DNA from: Rhizobium sp. WSM4643
GTDB taxonomy: Bacteria > Pseudomonadota > Alphaproteobacteria > Rhizobiales > Rhizobiaceae
Assembly (NCBI RefSeq): GCF_025152745.1
Contig: NZ_CP104040.1
Coordinates: 1,984,001 to 2,048,000, forward strand
DNA: 64,000 nucleotides
Reading direction: 5' to 3'
Under the pieces are notes generated by a model. It did not search any database. It was not told the DNA's origin and saw only the letters and a list, made by a program, of their open reading frames with translations. A program made the position numbers and the translations under genes. The first letter of the stretch is position 1. Each line of letters opens with the position of its first letter. Below, piece by piece: positions 53,068-61,577 of this stretch.

Positions 53068-54093
53068 ATGATCAAAAAAGATCTAGGACTGCTGCTTTTG
53101 ATCGTCGTCGTCGGCATCGTCGTCGCCATCATCAACCCGCGTTTCCTGCTGCCGATCAACCTGGCCAACACTGCCAACCTGATCGGCCTGTTCGGCATCC
53201 TGTCGATCGGCCAAGCCTTTGTCATCATCACCGGCGGTATCGAGCTTTCCGTGGGTTCGCTCGTCGCACTTCTCGGCGTGCTGTTCGTCGATTTCATCGC
53301 GGTCCAGGATATGTCATGGATGCTGGCGCTGCCGCTCATTCTCGCGCTCGGCGCCGTCATCGGTGCCGTCCACGGCTGGCTGATCACCCGGCTCAACCTG
53401 CAACCCTTCGTCGTCACCCTCTGCGGCCTCCTGATCTATCGTGGGGCAGCGCGCTTCTATACGGCCGACGGAACGGCGGGCTTTGCTTTCGGCCAAAATT
53501 TCCCTGACCTCGAATTCCTGACCGCGGGACGGTTTTACGGCGTTCCCAACACCTTCACCGCACTCGTCATCATTGCCGTGGTCATGTGGGTCATGCTGCA
53601 TCGCTCTGTCTTCGGGCGTTATCTTTACGCGATCGGGAAGAACGAGGAGGCGGCCCGCTATTCCGGTATCCGTACCGGCCGCATGGTGATGTCGGCCTAT
53701 GTCATCTGCGGGCTGCTGACGGCGCTATCGGCAATTTATTTCGCCATGTACACGCGCTCGATCTCGCCGGCGAGCCATGGCCAGTTCTACGAACTCTACG
53801 CGATTGCCGCTGCCGTGCTCGGCGGCTTTTCGCTCCGCGGCGGCGAGGGATCGATCGTCGGCGTCGTGCTGGGAACGGTCCTGCTCCAGGAGTTGCAGAA
53901 TCTCGTGAATCTCCTTGGTATACCCTCGTCGCTGAATTTCGCTGTCATGGGTGGCGTGATCCTCATCGGCGTCCTGATCGACCAACAATGGCACGCGATC
54001 CGCGCAAAGCGCCGCCTCGTCTTCGCCGCCCGACAGACCGAATCCCGTCTTTCGAAGGAAGGCAGTTTGCCAGCGGTTGCCAATCAGGACTAG
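53068..54093 (+). CDS. Sugar ABC transporter permease (RbsC type)
   Basis: A 341-residue membrane protein of the CUT2 permease family: 'SIGQAFVIITGGIELSVGSLVALLGV' and 'LYAIGKNEEAARYSGIRTGR' are diagnostic. About eight to ten membrane segments. It ends the operon; downstream lies A/T-rich and mobile DNA, so catabolic genes that might have named the sugar could have been lost or displaced. Confidence 0.9.
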   Translation: MIKKDLGLLLLIVVVGIVVAIINPRFLLPINLANTANLIGLFGILSIGQAFVIITGGIELSVGSLVALLGVLFVDFIAVQDMSWMLALPLILALGAVIGAVHGWLITRLNLQPFVVTLCGLLIYRGAARFYTADGTAGFAFGQNFPDLEFLTAGRFYGVPNTFTALVIIAVVMWVMLHRSVFGRYLYAIGKNEEAARYSGIRTGRMVMSAYVICGLLTALSAIYFAMYTRSISPASHGQFYELYAIAAAVLGGFSLRGGEGSIVGVVLGTVLLQELQNLVNLLGIPSSLNFAVMGGVILIGVLIDQQWHAIRAKRRLVFAARQTESRLSKEGSLPAVANQD

Positions 54094-54204
54094 GTCAGTG
54101 GATGGCGGCCATGCGTGTCGTGACCTTGCCCCGTTGAAATAATCCGATTTGCAAGATCAGATCGAGCGGGTGAGGGGCACTGCCGCTTTCACGGACATGA
54201 ATCC

Positions 54205-54236
54205 GTGATCGGCCGCAAAGGAAAAGGCCTTTTTTT
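54205..54236 (+). terminator. Weak terminator-like sequence after the ribose-type operon
   Basis: CACGGA-CATGAA-TCCGTG (6-bp stem, 54189-54208) followed by GGCC...GGCC and a run of seven Ts at 54230-54236. The T-run is clear but the stem next to it is only four bases, so termination strength is doubtful; the T-run also abuts the start codon of the next ORF. Confidence 0.3.
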
Positions 54237-54599
54237 ATGAGCGATAACGGACAAAAAATGCGAAGATATCTACTTAGCTTGATAAAAATCCTTATGATAA
54301 ATGAGAAGAAATATGGATTTTATGCCATTCTATCCGGGCTTTTAATTTCCTTATTTGCGTGGATTCCTCTTGTAATTGTGGCGACAACTTTGACCTCTGA
54401 GTTCGCAATTGGGCCAGTGCTTGCGAATTTGTGTGTCATTCTTGTATTTTCGCCTGTTGTTATATTATTTTATGTTTCATTTGCTTTGTTAGTTGATGAG
54501 GTTTCCGGATATTTAACGAGGCGAACCGTGATTGGAAAAGAACATGGTTCTCTTAAACGCAAAATTCGGCAGATTGTGGGGTCGGAAAGAGATGCGTAA
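54237..54599 (+). CDS. A/T-rich small membrane protein, possibly acquired
   Basis: A 120-residue protein with two long hydrophobic segments (ILSGLLISLFAWIPLVIVATTL and LANLCVILVFSPVVILFYVSFALLV in part) and basic ends. Base composition and codon use (many ATA, TTA, TTT codons) differ strongly from every neighbouring gene, pointing to foreign origin. AAAGGAAAAGG lies upstream of the ATG. No family recognised. It is followed immediately by a DnaE2 fragment and transposon remains. Confidence 0.55.
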   Translation: MSDNGQKMRRYLLSLIKILMINEKKYGFYAILSGLLISLFAWIPLVIVATTLTSEFAIGPVLANLCVILVFSPVVILFYVSFALLVDEVSGYLTRRTVIGKEHGSLKRKIRQIVGSERDA

Positions 54600-54926
54600 A
54601 GCAGACGGCAAAAGCAGAAACGGAACATCGTCACCTGCCAGGAAGCGATGAACGCCCGCGACGGCCGCTGGCTCATGACGGCCGGCCTCGTCCTTGTCCG
54701 CCAGAAGCCCGGCTCCGCCAAGGGCGTCATGTTCCTGACGATCGAGGACGAAACCGGCCCGGCGAATGTCGTCGTCTGGCCATCGCTTTTGGAAAAGAGA
54801 CGCTGCGCTGTGCTCGGCTCGTCGATGATCGCGATCAACGGAAAGATTCAACGAGAAGGCGACGTCGTTCATCTGGTCGCTCAGCAGTTCTTCGATCTGA
54901 GCGGTGACCTATCGGGTTTGGCGGAT
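54600..54926 (+). pseudogene. DnaE2 (ImuC) error-prone DNA polymerase fragment, OB-fold region
   Basis: The frame reads 'RNIVTCQEAMNARDGRWLM', 'TAGLVLVRQKPGSAKGVMF', 'TIEDETGPANVVVWPSL' and 'INGKIQREGDVVHLVAQQF', which is the OB domain near the C terminus of DnaE2. The polymerase core upstream is missing; the fragment begins right after the stop of the A/T-rich ORF. After 'SGLADRG' the similarity ends and the frame runs into transposase remains. An in-frame ATG at 54648 exists but the product would be non-functional. Confidence 0.75.
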
Positions 54927-54986
54927 CGCGGCATCGCGCCGGCCGAGTGGCTGGAAAACCCGCTTCTTGCGCTCGCGTCGCGAGAC

Positions 54987-55186
54987 TCAGATGCCGGCCT
55001 CGGTCATCCATTGCCGCAGCGTCTCCTTGGCGACCGAGATCTAATGCGGCTCGATCAGCTTCTCGCGCGCCAGCGCCGGACCGAAATCCAGATAGCGTTC
55101 GCGGATGAGATCCAGCGCCGCATTGCGAAACTCCTCGCTTGGATGACTTCGAGGCGATGCAGTTCTTTCTGCGACATGGTGATCAT
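54987..55186 (-). pseudogene. Decayed ISNCY-type transposase fragment
   Basis: On the minus strand, 'MITMSQKELHRLEVIQA' is followed after a deletion and frame change by 'FRNAALDLIRERYLDFGPAL', an in-frame TAG, 'ISVAKETLRQWMTEAGI' and TGA. These match in order the N-terminal parts of the intact transposase at 55596-56969 (VRNYAVTLVGERYADFGPTL; VSRETLRSWMVDAGL) but differ enough to come from another element of the family. Confidence 0.7.
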
Positions 55187-55352
55187 AAAGGACATGACGA
55201 CTCCGACCGCTCATGGTCTCGACCAGGCTGAAGGTCGTCATCCTTGCTCCCGACGTTGGCATTGACCAGAGCGTCGAGAAGAGGCGAGACTGTCGCATCT
55301 CTAACTGGCCCAACTGCCGCATTACTAAATAGCCGCTACAAGTCTTACATAC

Positions 55353-55414
55353 TTGTGGCGGCAGGGTTGGAATGTCCGTTTGCATTGTGGCGGCAGGGTT
55401 GGAATGTCCGTTTG
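55353..55414. repeat. Tandem duplication at the left IS end
   Basis: A 30-base sequence containing GGCGGCAGGGTTGGAATGTC occurs at 55353-55382 and again, identical, at 55385-55414, separated by CA. A third, diverged unit (GTGCAAAGTAGAAGTGTCAC) follows at the same 32-base period. The units look like transposase-binding repeats of the adjacent element. Confidence 0.8.
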
Positions 55415-57051
55415 TGTGCAAAGTAGAAGTGTCACTTCGGACGCGTCTTCAGCTATTTAGAAATGCGACACTCGGCATGTCCACTTGCGCTGAGGCAAGC
55501 CCCCGACCGGACCGGCTGGACCGGGTTGCAAGGGAAGGGCGGGGGCGGGTGAGATGCTCCCCTTCGGCTTTAGCTTTGACAATTGGAGCAGCCAGTCATT
55601 CCGCCGCATCGAGGTCAGAGAGCGCTTGTCGCCGTCGGGCAATGACGGCGGGATCGTTCATGAAATCCTTCCGCCGTCCCGGACCGCGAGCACGTCGCAC
55701 ATAGCCGTTCTTCTCGCTGTTGGTCTTTACATCAGGCTGCGACTGCCGCTCCTGGCGCTCCTTGATATAGGCCAGCACGTCTCCGAGTCGCTTGTTCTCG
55801 ATGATCGCCGCATGCGTCACCCGCTGGTCCTTGTCGAACACCTTGTAGGGCAGGGAGTATCCCTTCCACCGCACATCGAGCCGGCCGTCCGCATAGGCAT
55901 AGGTCTCGACATAGCGGCCAGCCAATCCACGCGTCACCTCGTTCTCCTCGAGCATGATCCGCTTGCGTTCAAACGAAAACGTCAGCTGCGCCCCGACATA
56001 GCGCTGCTCGCGCTTGCACAGGATCTCCTTCAACCGATCTGGGGCGAGATTCATCGGCCGGTGCAGGTCACCGGATCGGGCAGGGGCGAGCGCAAACCGC
56101 GCATTGTAATGCTCTATGAAGTCAGGCAGGTACGCATTGCCTGCCTCCATGTCGCAGATATCGGCCAGCCGCAATTCCTTGACCAGCCGATCCTGCAGCG
56201 TCCGGTTCATCCGCTCGACGCGGCCCTTGGCCTGACTGGAATTTGCACAAAGAATCTCGATGTTTAGCTCTGAGAGCGCACGGCCGAACTGGGTCATGCC
56301 CTGGCCACCCTTGGCGTCTTTCTTCGCCACCCGGAACACAGAATGCTTGTCCGAGTAGAAGGCCACAGGCGCGCCGTGATCGCGCAGGTAAAGCGCCAGC
56401 GCCTCGAAATAGCTGAAGGCGCTTTCCGAGCGCACGAACCGCAACTGCATCAGCTTGCCCGTCGCATCATCGACGAACACCAGCAGCGAGCATGGATCAC
56501 CGCGGTCCTCAAACCAGCGATGTTCGGACCCGTCGATCTGTATCAGCTCGCCATAGGCTTCACGCCGCAAGCGCGGCTGATGAAACGTCCGCCGCTGCTT
56601 GCGCGAGAGCCACAGGCCCGCATCCACCATCCAGCTGCGCAACGTCTCGCGCGACACCCGCAACCCATCGCGCTCGGCAAGCTTCTCGGCCGCCAAGGTT
56701 GGTCCGAAGTCTGCATAGCGTTCGCCAACCAGCGTCACGGCGTAATTCCGAACACCGTCGCTGATCCGGTTGTTCGACGGTCGACCGATCGCCTTGTGCC
56801 GGATCGACGCCGCACCACCCGTGTTGATCCGCTCCAGCAGACGACGCACCTGGCGCGTACTCAGATCAAGCACATGTGCCGCCGACACCATCGTCATCCG
56901 GCCGGCGATGACCTTCGATAGAATCTCGATCCGTTGCAGGTCGCGCTCGCTCATCGCAATCAGTCCCATCCGCAATCTCCACCGTCATCAAACAAGGGGA
57001 GAGTGACATTCCAACTTTGCAGAAACAGGACACTTCAACTTTGCGGCTACA
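55354..57051. mobile_element. ISNCY-like insertion sequence, apparently complete
   Basis: A 1.7-kb element with one transposase gene. The left end begins TGTGGCGGCAGGGTTGGAAT and the right end, read inward, TGTAGCCGCAAAGTTGAAGT; these are imperfect terminal inverted repeats. Each end carries extra subterminal copies of a GCARRGTTGRARTGTC motif: three at the left (two being a 30-base exact duplication) and two at the right. Flanks do not show an obvious target duplication. The left boundary could instead be the second repeat copy at 55386. Confidence 0.65.
55596..56969 (-). CDS. ISNCY-family-like DDE transposase
   Basis: A 457-residue integrase-fold transposase. The N terminus has an HTH (MVSAAHVLDLSTRQVRRLLE). 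The catalytic core shows IQIDGSEHRWF (first Asp), 'FYSDKHSVFR' (second Asp) and 'AKGRVERMNRT' (Glu), a DD(x)E arrangement. A basic C-terminal tail follows. The frame is intact. ATG at 56969 has GGAG at good spacing; the frame extends two codons further to a TTG. Its relative at 54987-55186 is decayed. Confidence 0.85.
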   Translation of the reverse strand: MGLIAMSERDLQRIEILSKVIAGRMTMVSAAHVLDLSTRQVRRLLERINTGGAASIRHKAIGRPSNNRISDGVRNYAVTLVGERYADFGPTLAAEKLAERDGLRVSRETLRSWMVDAGLWLSRKQRRTFHQPRLRREAYGELIQIDGSEHRWFEDRGDPCSLLVFVDDATGKLMQLRFVRSESAFSYFEALALYLRDHGAPVAFYSDKHSVFRVAKKDAKGGQGMTQFGRALSELNIEILCANSSQAKGRVERMNRTLQDRLVKELRLADICDMEAGNAYLPDFIEHYNARFALAPARSGDLHRPMNLAPDRLKEILCKREQRYVGAQLTFSFERKRIMLEENEVTRGLAGRYVETYAYADGRLDVRWKGYSLPYKVFDKDQRVTHAAIIENKRLGDVLAYIKERQERQSQPDVKTNSEKNGYVRRARGPGRRKDFMNDPAVIARRRQALSDLDAAE

Positions 57052-57335
57052 TGCATATATCGCATAAGATAGATTATGGAACCATTCTTATGATTACAAT
57101 GTCATACCTTCGTCATCCATCTTATGGACCCACTCTTTTGAAATCGGCCTGCTCTAATTTGCGTCTGGACAATCCAGCACATCGACGAGTTCACCTGCGG
57201 ACGTGCCCTCATAGAACAGCTGATTTCAGCCAACGGACTCTTTCGCAACCCGTGTCTCGGACGACGCCCACTTGGCGACAACGTCCGGGTCAGACTGTTG
57301 AGCATTGACGGGATTCGACGGAAAGCTCGCCGTTG
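57052..57335. other. Intergenic DNA between IS and MscS gene
   Basis: About 285 bases. The first 80 are A/T-rich and contain CATAAGAT (57063-57070) and its inverse ATCTTATG (57119-57126). The rest is G/C-balanced and open in several short frames, none recognisable. I assign no gene. It may be sequence displaced when the element inserted. Confidence 0.4.
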
Positions 57336-59486
57336 CTACTCCTCAAGTGTCGGGATGGCTTTCGATGGTCTTTGCAGCTCCGAGGCGGCAGCGGTTGCCA
57401 CTGCATCGGCGGGACCGCCGGAAACATGGACGGTCGGCGTTGCAAACTGGATGCCTTTTTCTGCGAATGTCTTCTTGAGCATGGCGAGCGCCTTTCGGCG
57501 AACGCCGAACTGTTCGCCGGGTTTCGTCATGAACTTCAGCCGTATCTGCACACCATAATCCACCATCTGCTCGATTCCCTGCATTTTCAAGGGCTCGATG
57601 ATGTTGGGGCCGAGTTCGGCATCCTCCAGAAGCTCAACGCCGATGCGTTTGATGGTCTTGCGGACCTCCTCAAGGTCGCTGTCATAATTCAGGGTGAGCG
57701 TGATGATGTCGATGACCCAGTCACGGCTGAGGTTTTGCACCGCTCCGAGTTCGCCGAAGGGAACGATGGTGACCGGACCGCGGTGATGGCGCAAGCGGAT
57801 CGATCGCAGCGAGAAACCTTCGACCGTGCCTTTATATTTCGCCGCCTGGATGTATTCGCCGATGCGGAAGGCATCGTCGAACAGATAAAAGACGCCGGAG
57901 ATGATGTCCTTGACGAGTGTCTGCGCACCGAAGCCGACGGCTATACCGACGACGCCAGCGCCCGCCAGCAGTGGTCCGATCTGGATGCCAATTGCATCCA
58001 GGATCATCAGGAAGCCGACAGCGCCGATCGCCAGGAACAGCACATTGCGAAGAATGGGAAGGAGGGTATTCAACCGCTGACGCCGGCGCGCGTCGGGTCC
58101 GTCCTGATGTCCCCCCTGCTCGCTTCGCGACGCCACCGCCATCTGGCTGTCGATCAGCGTGCTTGCGAGCTTCCAGATAACGTCGGTCACCAGCAGCACG
58201 ATAACAATGCGGATTCCGGCTCGGATCAAACGCGTGGTCACCGTTTCGGCTGCGGCGAGATCACTGAGATTGACATTCCACGCCCGGGCAATGAGCAGCG
58301 CGGCGACCACAATGAGGCCGTTCCGCAGCGTTTGCATGATGACAGCAGACCATCCGACGATGGCCGGATCTTCCACCGCCTGCTCGTCGCCGGATTGTAT
58401 GATGCGACGAATGATATCATGAGCCACCGAAACGGTGAGCGGCAGAAGCGTGACGACGACCACTGTCCAGAATGCCCCGCGGAGCCCGGATACCCATAAC
58501 AGCCACGATAGCAGGATGCTCGCGCTGAAGCCGACACAGACCAGCCGGCTGACGGGCGGCCCGTCAGAACGAAAGTGCCGCAGCCAGATCATAACCATCA
58601 AAGCGATTGAAACGACACCAAGCCAAGCTGCGGTAAAGAGATCGGCCAAGATCGGTGAAGCCCCGATCGTCCCGATCACTTCAATGGTGGCCCAGCCAGC
58701 CGCCAGCACTGCGACGATTCCGAGGAGCCAATAGTACCAGAACCAGGCAAGCGAGGTGACAAGCGTCAGAAGCCGCATATGCGGCAGGCGGGCGCCTGGC
58801 GCGATGACAATGCGGCCCACAAGCACGCCAAGGCGCACCATGAGCGCGGCTGATAGCAGAATCAGTGCGATATCGCGAAATACGGCAGGCCATGGAAAGA
58901 GGATAAACGCGCCGAGGCTTCCGATCAGGTAACCGACCAAGGCGAGAAGACCCATTGAAAGCCGGGCGGCGTGGAGCTTGATCCGCTGCCGAACGGTGCC
59001 GGCGGGTGCGTTCAGCACAAAATGGAGCAGCCCTCGCCCTGACCACCAGGCAAGGCGCTGGGCTACGAACCCGCCCGCGACGAAGAGTATGACCGCCAAG
59101 ATCAGGCCGACAGGTTCGATACGATCATCCGTTTGGAAGACCCGGATCGCCGACTGTATCTGCCCGGGAAGGGTCGGAACGGCATCGACGAGTGTGATCA
59201 ACCTCTGGCGCAAATCCTGTAACGATGTTGCAATCGACGTCGGTGCCGCCTCTTGCGAGACTGCTACCGACTGCGCCGGTTCCTGATTGCCCGGAACGAT
59301 CCGATTGACCAGCGCTCGTCCGGAATCATCATTCGGCAATTCGATAATAACCCGGATTGGCGCCGAGGAATTGGTCGGCTCAGCCGCCGAGGCGGGGTTT
59401 GCGCTCGCGAGCAGAAGCGTTGAAAGTACCAGCGTCAGAAACGCGCACACTCTGCGGAGGGGATGACGGTCGTCGATGATGCGCAT
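57336..59486 (-). CDS. MscS-family mechanosensitive channel, large form
   Basis: A 716-residue protein with a signal peptide (cleavage near ASA-AE), a periplasmic N-terminal domain of about 90 residues, roughly ten membrane segments, and a C-terminal MscS core: 'GAGVVGIAVGFGAQTLVKDIISGVFYLFDDAFRIGEYI' across the pore helix and beta domain, then 'VPFGELGAVQNLSRD' and the cytoplasmic vestibule. Length and topology resemble the YbdG/YnaI-to-MscK intermediate class. It would release solutes on osmotic downshock. The final 'LQRPSKAIPTLEE' is poorly conserved. Confidence 0.85.
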   Translation of the reverse strand: MRIIDDRHPLRRVCAFLTLVLSTLLLASANPASAAEPTNSSAPIRVIIELPNDDSGRALVNRIVPGNQEPAQSVAVSQEAAPTSIATSLQDLRQRLITLVDAVPTLPGQIQSAIRVFQTDDRIEPVGLILAVILFVAGGFVAQRLAWWSGRGLLHFVLNAPAGTVRQRIKLHAARLSMGLLALVGYLIGSLGAFILFPWPAVFRDIALILLSAALMVRLGVLVGRIVIAPGARLPHMRLLTLVTSLAWFWYYWLLGIVAVLAAGWATIEVIGTIGASPILADLFTAAWLGVVSIALMVMIWLRHFRSDGPPVSRLVCVGFSASILLSWLLWVSGLRGAFWTVVVVTLLPLTVSVAHDIIRRIIQSGDEQAVEDPAIVGWSAVIMQTLRNGLIVVAALLIARAWNVNLSDLAAAETVTTRLIRAGIRIVIVLLVTDVIWKLASTLIDSQMAVASRSEQGGHQDGPDARRRQRLNTLLPILRNVLFLAIGAVGFLMILDAIGIQIGPLLAGAGVVGIAVGFGAQTLVKDIISGVFYLFDDAFRIGEYIQAAKYKGTVEGFSLRSIRLRHHRGPVTIVPFGELGAVQNLSRDWVIDIITLTLNYDSDLEEVRKTIKRIGVELLEDAELGPNIIEPLKMQGIEQMVDYGVQIRLKFMTKPGEQFGVRRKALAMLKKTFAEKGIQFATPTVHVSGGPADAVATAAASELQRPSKAIPTLEE

Positions 59487-59589
59487 GTGGCCGTGGTCCC
59501 CGCGACGGTATCGTCGCTTTTGCCGGGTTGGTCGAAACTTCGGACTTTGTGAAGCGTTGCACGACCAACGTCAATCGACGAACCGGTCT

Positions 59590-59766
59590 CTAATCAAGCA
59601 GCTTCCGTATGGCCATGATCCCTTTTGCAGCATCCGACCAAGATTGACGCCAGATCAACACGCCGACGCTGAGGATGGTGGCAACAGCGAAGGGGATTGG
59701 CCCGAGAAACCAGAAGGCGGCTGCGATGGTGAAATAATAAGACCGGACACCGGCAGCTCCAAGTGT
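59590..59766 (-). pseudogene. C-terminal remnant of a DUF599-like membrane protein
   Basis: Fifty-eight codons ending in TAG read 'VRSYYFTIAAAFWFLGPIPF' and 'VATILSVGVLIWRQSWSD', which resembles the last third of DUF599 proteins (R-x-Y-Y-F ... W-F ... L-Y-R-R). In-frame TAG at 59767-59769 and the absence of a start show that the N-terminal part is gone. It lies between the MscS gene and pxpC. Confidence 0.5.
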
Positions 59767-59813
59767 CTATCGCCGCCCTGCCCGTCAGATCGACAGGCCT
59801 ATGTTCGGTCGTC

Positions 59814-60761
59814 CTATGGTCCGTCGTGGATTGCCGCGAGGTAACGGGACATAGTCGAAGCCCGAAGCCGAATGTGCTCGATCGCCTGCTGCGGCGTCAC
59901 GGCCAGGAAACCGACATGGTCGCGTGGGCGCAGCTGAACGAAGGCGTCCAGATCGCAATCCACCACCGTGGCGATCTTGGGATATCCTCCGGTCGTCTGG
60001 TGGTCGGCCAGCAGAACGGTGGGAACACCGTCTCCGGCGACCTGTACCGAGCCCCGCACGATCGCTTCCGATGGCATGTCCAGCGCCGCACTTGGCGCAA
60101 GCGACGGACCTTGGAGGCGTACGCCCATGCGGTCATAGGCGTCGCTCAGGCGGAAAGGCGACGAAAGGAAATTCGACAAGGTTTCTTTCGAGAAGAACCG
60201 ATCCTGCGGACCGACCACCACATGCAGCTCGGATCGCGGTCTTGCGATGACCGGACATGTGATCGGACCATGTCGATCATCCCGCACGTCCGGATCGGCT
60301 ATAGTGAGCGTCTGTCCGGCTGCAAGGCGCCCGCCGCCGAGCCCGGACAGGCTGTGCGTCGACATGCTGCCCAGCCAGGTCTTCGCCTCGATATGACCGG
60401 CGAAGGCCAGATACGTCCAGCTTCCCCAGTATCCCGGACGGATCGCCAGCCGCTCCCCTGCCCTCAAGGTGGCGACCATCCATGCGCCGCGCTTGTCGCC
60501 GGCATGCTCGACGATGAAGCCTCCTCCGGCGACGGCGAATGTAACCTCCCCCGACAGGCAGTCGAGAACCAGGCCGCCCATGGAGACTTCGATTGCCGGC
60601 TGACCGGCAGGATTGCCGACGGCGGCGTTGGCGGCGGCAAACGAGGTCCTGTCCATCGGACCGGAGGCCGGGACGCCATAGCGCATCAATCCGTGACGTC
60701 CTTCGTCCTGGACAGCGACGTGAGGACCCGCGAAGTTGATTGCAAGGACAGCTTCGCTCAT
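59814..60761 (-). CDS. pxpC: 5-oxoprolinase subunit PxpC (KipA-like)
   Basis: A 315-residue protein of the biotin-dependent carboxyltransferase/KipA family, subunit C of the ATP-dependent 5-oxoprolinase that opens pyroglutamate to glutamate. Landmarks are 'VQDEGRHGLMRYGVPASGPMD', 'AIEVSMGG', 'VVVGPQDRFF' and 'LLADHQTTGGYPKIATVV'. The ATG at 60761 overlaps the pxpB stop by four bases, giving translational coupling. Last gene of the operon. Confidence 0.88.
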   Translation of the reverse strand: MSEAVLAINFAGPHVAVQDEGRHGLMRYGVPASGPMDRTSFAAANAAVGNPAGQPAIEVSMGGLVLDCLSGEVTFAVAGGGFIVEHAGDKRGAWMVATLRAGERLAIRPGYWGSWTYLAFAGHIEAKTWLGSMSTHSLSGLGGGRLAAGQTLTIADPDVRDDRHGPITCPVIARPRSELHVVVGPQDRFFSKETLSNFLSSPFRLSDAYDRMGVRLQGPSLAPSAALDMPSEAIVRGSVQVAGDGVPTVLLADHQTTGGYPKIATVVDCDLDAFVQLRPRDHVGFLAVTPQQAIEHIRLRASTMSRYLAAIHDGP

Positions 60762-61465
60762 GCGGGGCACCTCGCGTCGAATTCGGCCCTCGATATGCGG
60801 CGGAAACGCACCGCGTCGCCGACGTCGAAAAGGAACGGACGGTCGTCGGAAGCGGCGTCGAGAATCTTCGTCGGAGAGCGGCCGATGATCCACCAGCCGG
60901 TCGGCATGGTGAGCGTGCTCACCAGGCATTGCGGACCGGCGATCAGCACGCTTCCGGCGGCGATGCCGCGAATAGGCGCAGGCTTCCTCGGCTGCTGAAT
61001 GGCTTTGGGCACGCCTGCGAGGTAGGCGTATCCTGGAGCGAAGCCGTACATGAAGACGCTGTAGTCGCCAGAGAGATGGGCGGATATGACGTCTTCCAGC
61101 GATAATCCGCTCGCCTCGGCGACGGCGGCAAGATCGGGCGCAAGATCAGGATCGTAGCAGACTTCGATTTCGCGCATCGCTCCGATCGTCTCTGGAACCT
61201 CAGCCGGCAGAAGCTCGGCAATGGCCGCTTCCGTCGTCCGGTGATCGGCCACGAGCGGATCGAAGCATACGAGAATGCTGGCATAGGCCGGAACGGCTTC
61301 GACGAATCCTTCAAAGGGTGCCGCCTTCAAGGCGGCATCCAGCTTGACGACCTGATCGTGGATCCGCTTATCGATGGTCGCGCCGAATTCGACGAGCACC
61401 GCGTGGCCGCCCACAGGACGATAGTTCGGAACGCTGGAGGGGGATGCGGACGGCTCCTGTGACAA
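60758..61465 (-). CDS. pxpB: 5-oxoprolinase subunit PxpB (KipI-like)
   Basis: A 235-residue allophanate-hydrolase-subunit-1/KipI family protein: 'HAVLVEFGATIDKRIHDQV', 'EVCYDPDLAPDLAAVAEASG', 'VFMYGFAPGYAYLAGVPKAI' and 'TMPTGWWIIGRSP'. Start is TTG at 61465, one base after the stop of the 36-codon ORF, so translation is probably coupled. Partner of PxpC in the oxoprolinase complex. Confidence 0.87.
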   Translation of the reverse strand: MSQEPSASPSSVPNYRPVGGHAVLVEFGATIDKRIHDQVVKLDAALKAAPFEGFVEAVPAYASILVCFDPLVADHRTTEAAIAELLPAEVPETIGAMREIEVCYDPDLAPDLAAVAEASGLSLEDVISAHLSGDYSVFMYGFAPGYAYLAGVPKAIQQPRKPAPIRGIAAGSVLIAGPQCLVSTLTMPTGWWIIGRSPTKILDAASDDRPFLFDVGDAVRFRRISRAEFDARCPA

Positions 61466-61466
61466 A

Positions 61467-61577
61467 TCAGCCGGCGCCTTCGATCAGAATGAAATCCGCA
61501 TCCGCTGCCTGCGTGCAGGTCCCATAGGCGTCCGGATCGGTGACGGTAACCTCGGCAATAAGATAGCCTTTTGCCAT
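61467..61577 (-). CDS. 36-residue DUF1330-derived mini-protein in the pxp operon
   Basis: ATG to TGA encodes MAKGYLIAEVTVTDPDAYGT plus 'CTQAADADFILIEGAG'. The first part is the start of a DUF1330 protein, the second resembles its last strand (V-A-x-A-D-x-x-I-V-E-G), so about 60 middle residues are missing in frame. AAGGA lies at usable distance. Its ATG shares one base with the pxpA stop and its stop is one base from the pxpB start, so it is embedded in coupled translation. It may be a vestige kept only as a coupling linker, or a functional micropeptide. Confidence 0.65.
   Translation of the reverse strand: MAKGYLIAEVTVTDPDAYGTCTQAADADFILIEGAG

Noticed and set aside
55320-55364. Inverted repeat GCCGC-T-ACAAG / CTTGT-G-GCGGC around the IS left boundary
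   Set aside because: It is imperfect and probably arises by chance from the IS end sequence next to similar flanking bases; there is no second element end in the right orientation.
55353-55450. CRISPR-like array
   Set aside because: There are only two identical units with a 2-base gap, no spacers and no cas genes; the units match the IS ends.
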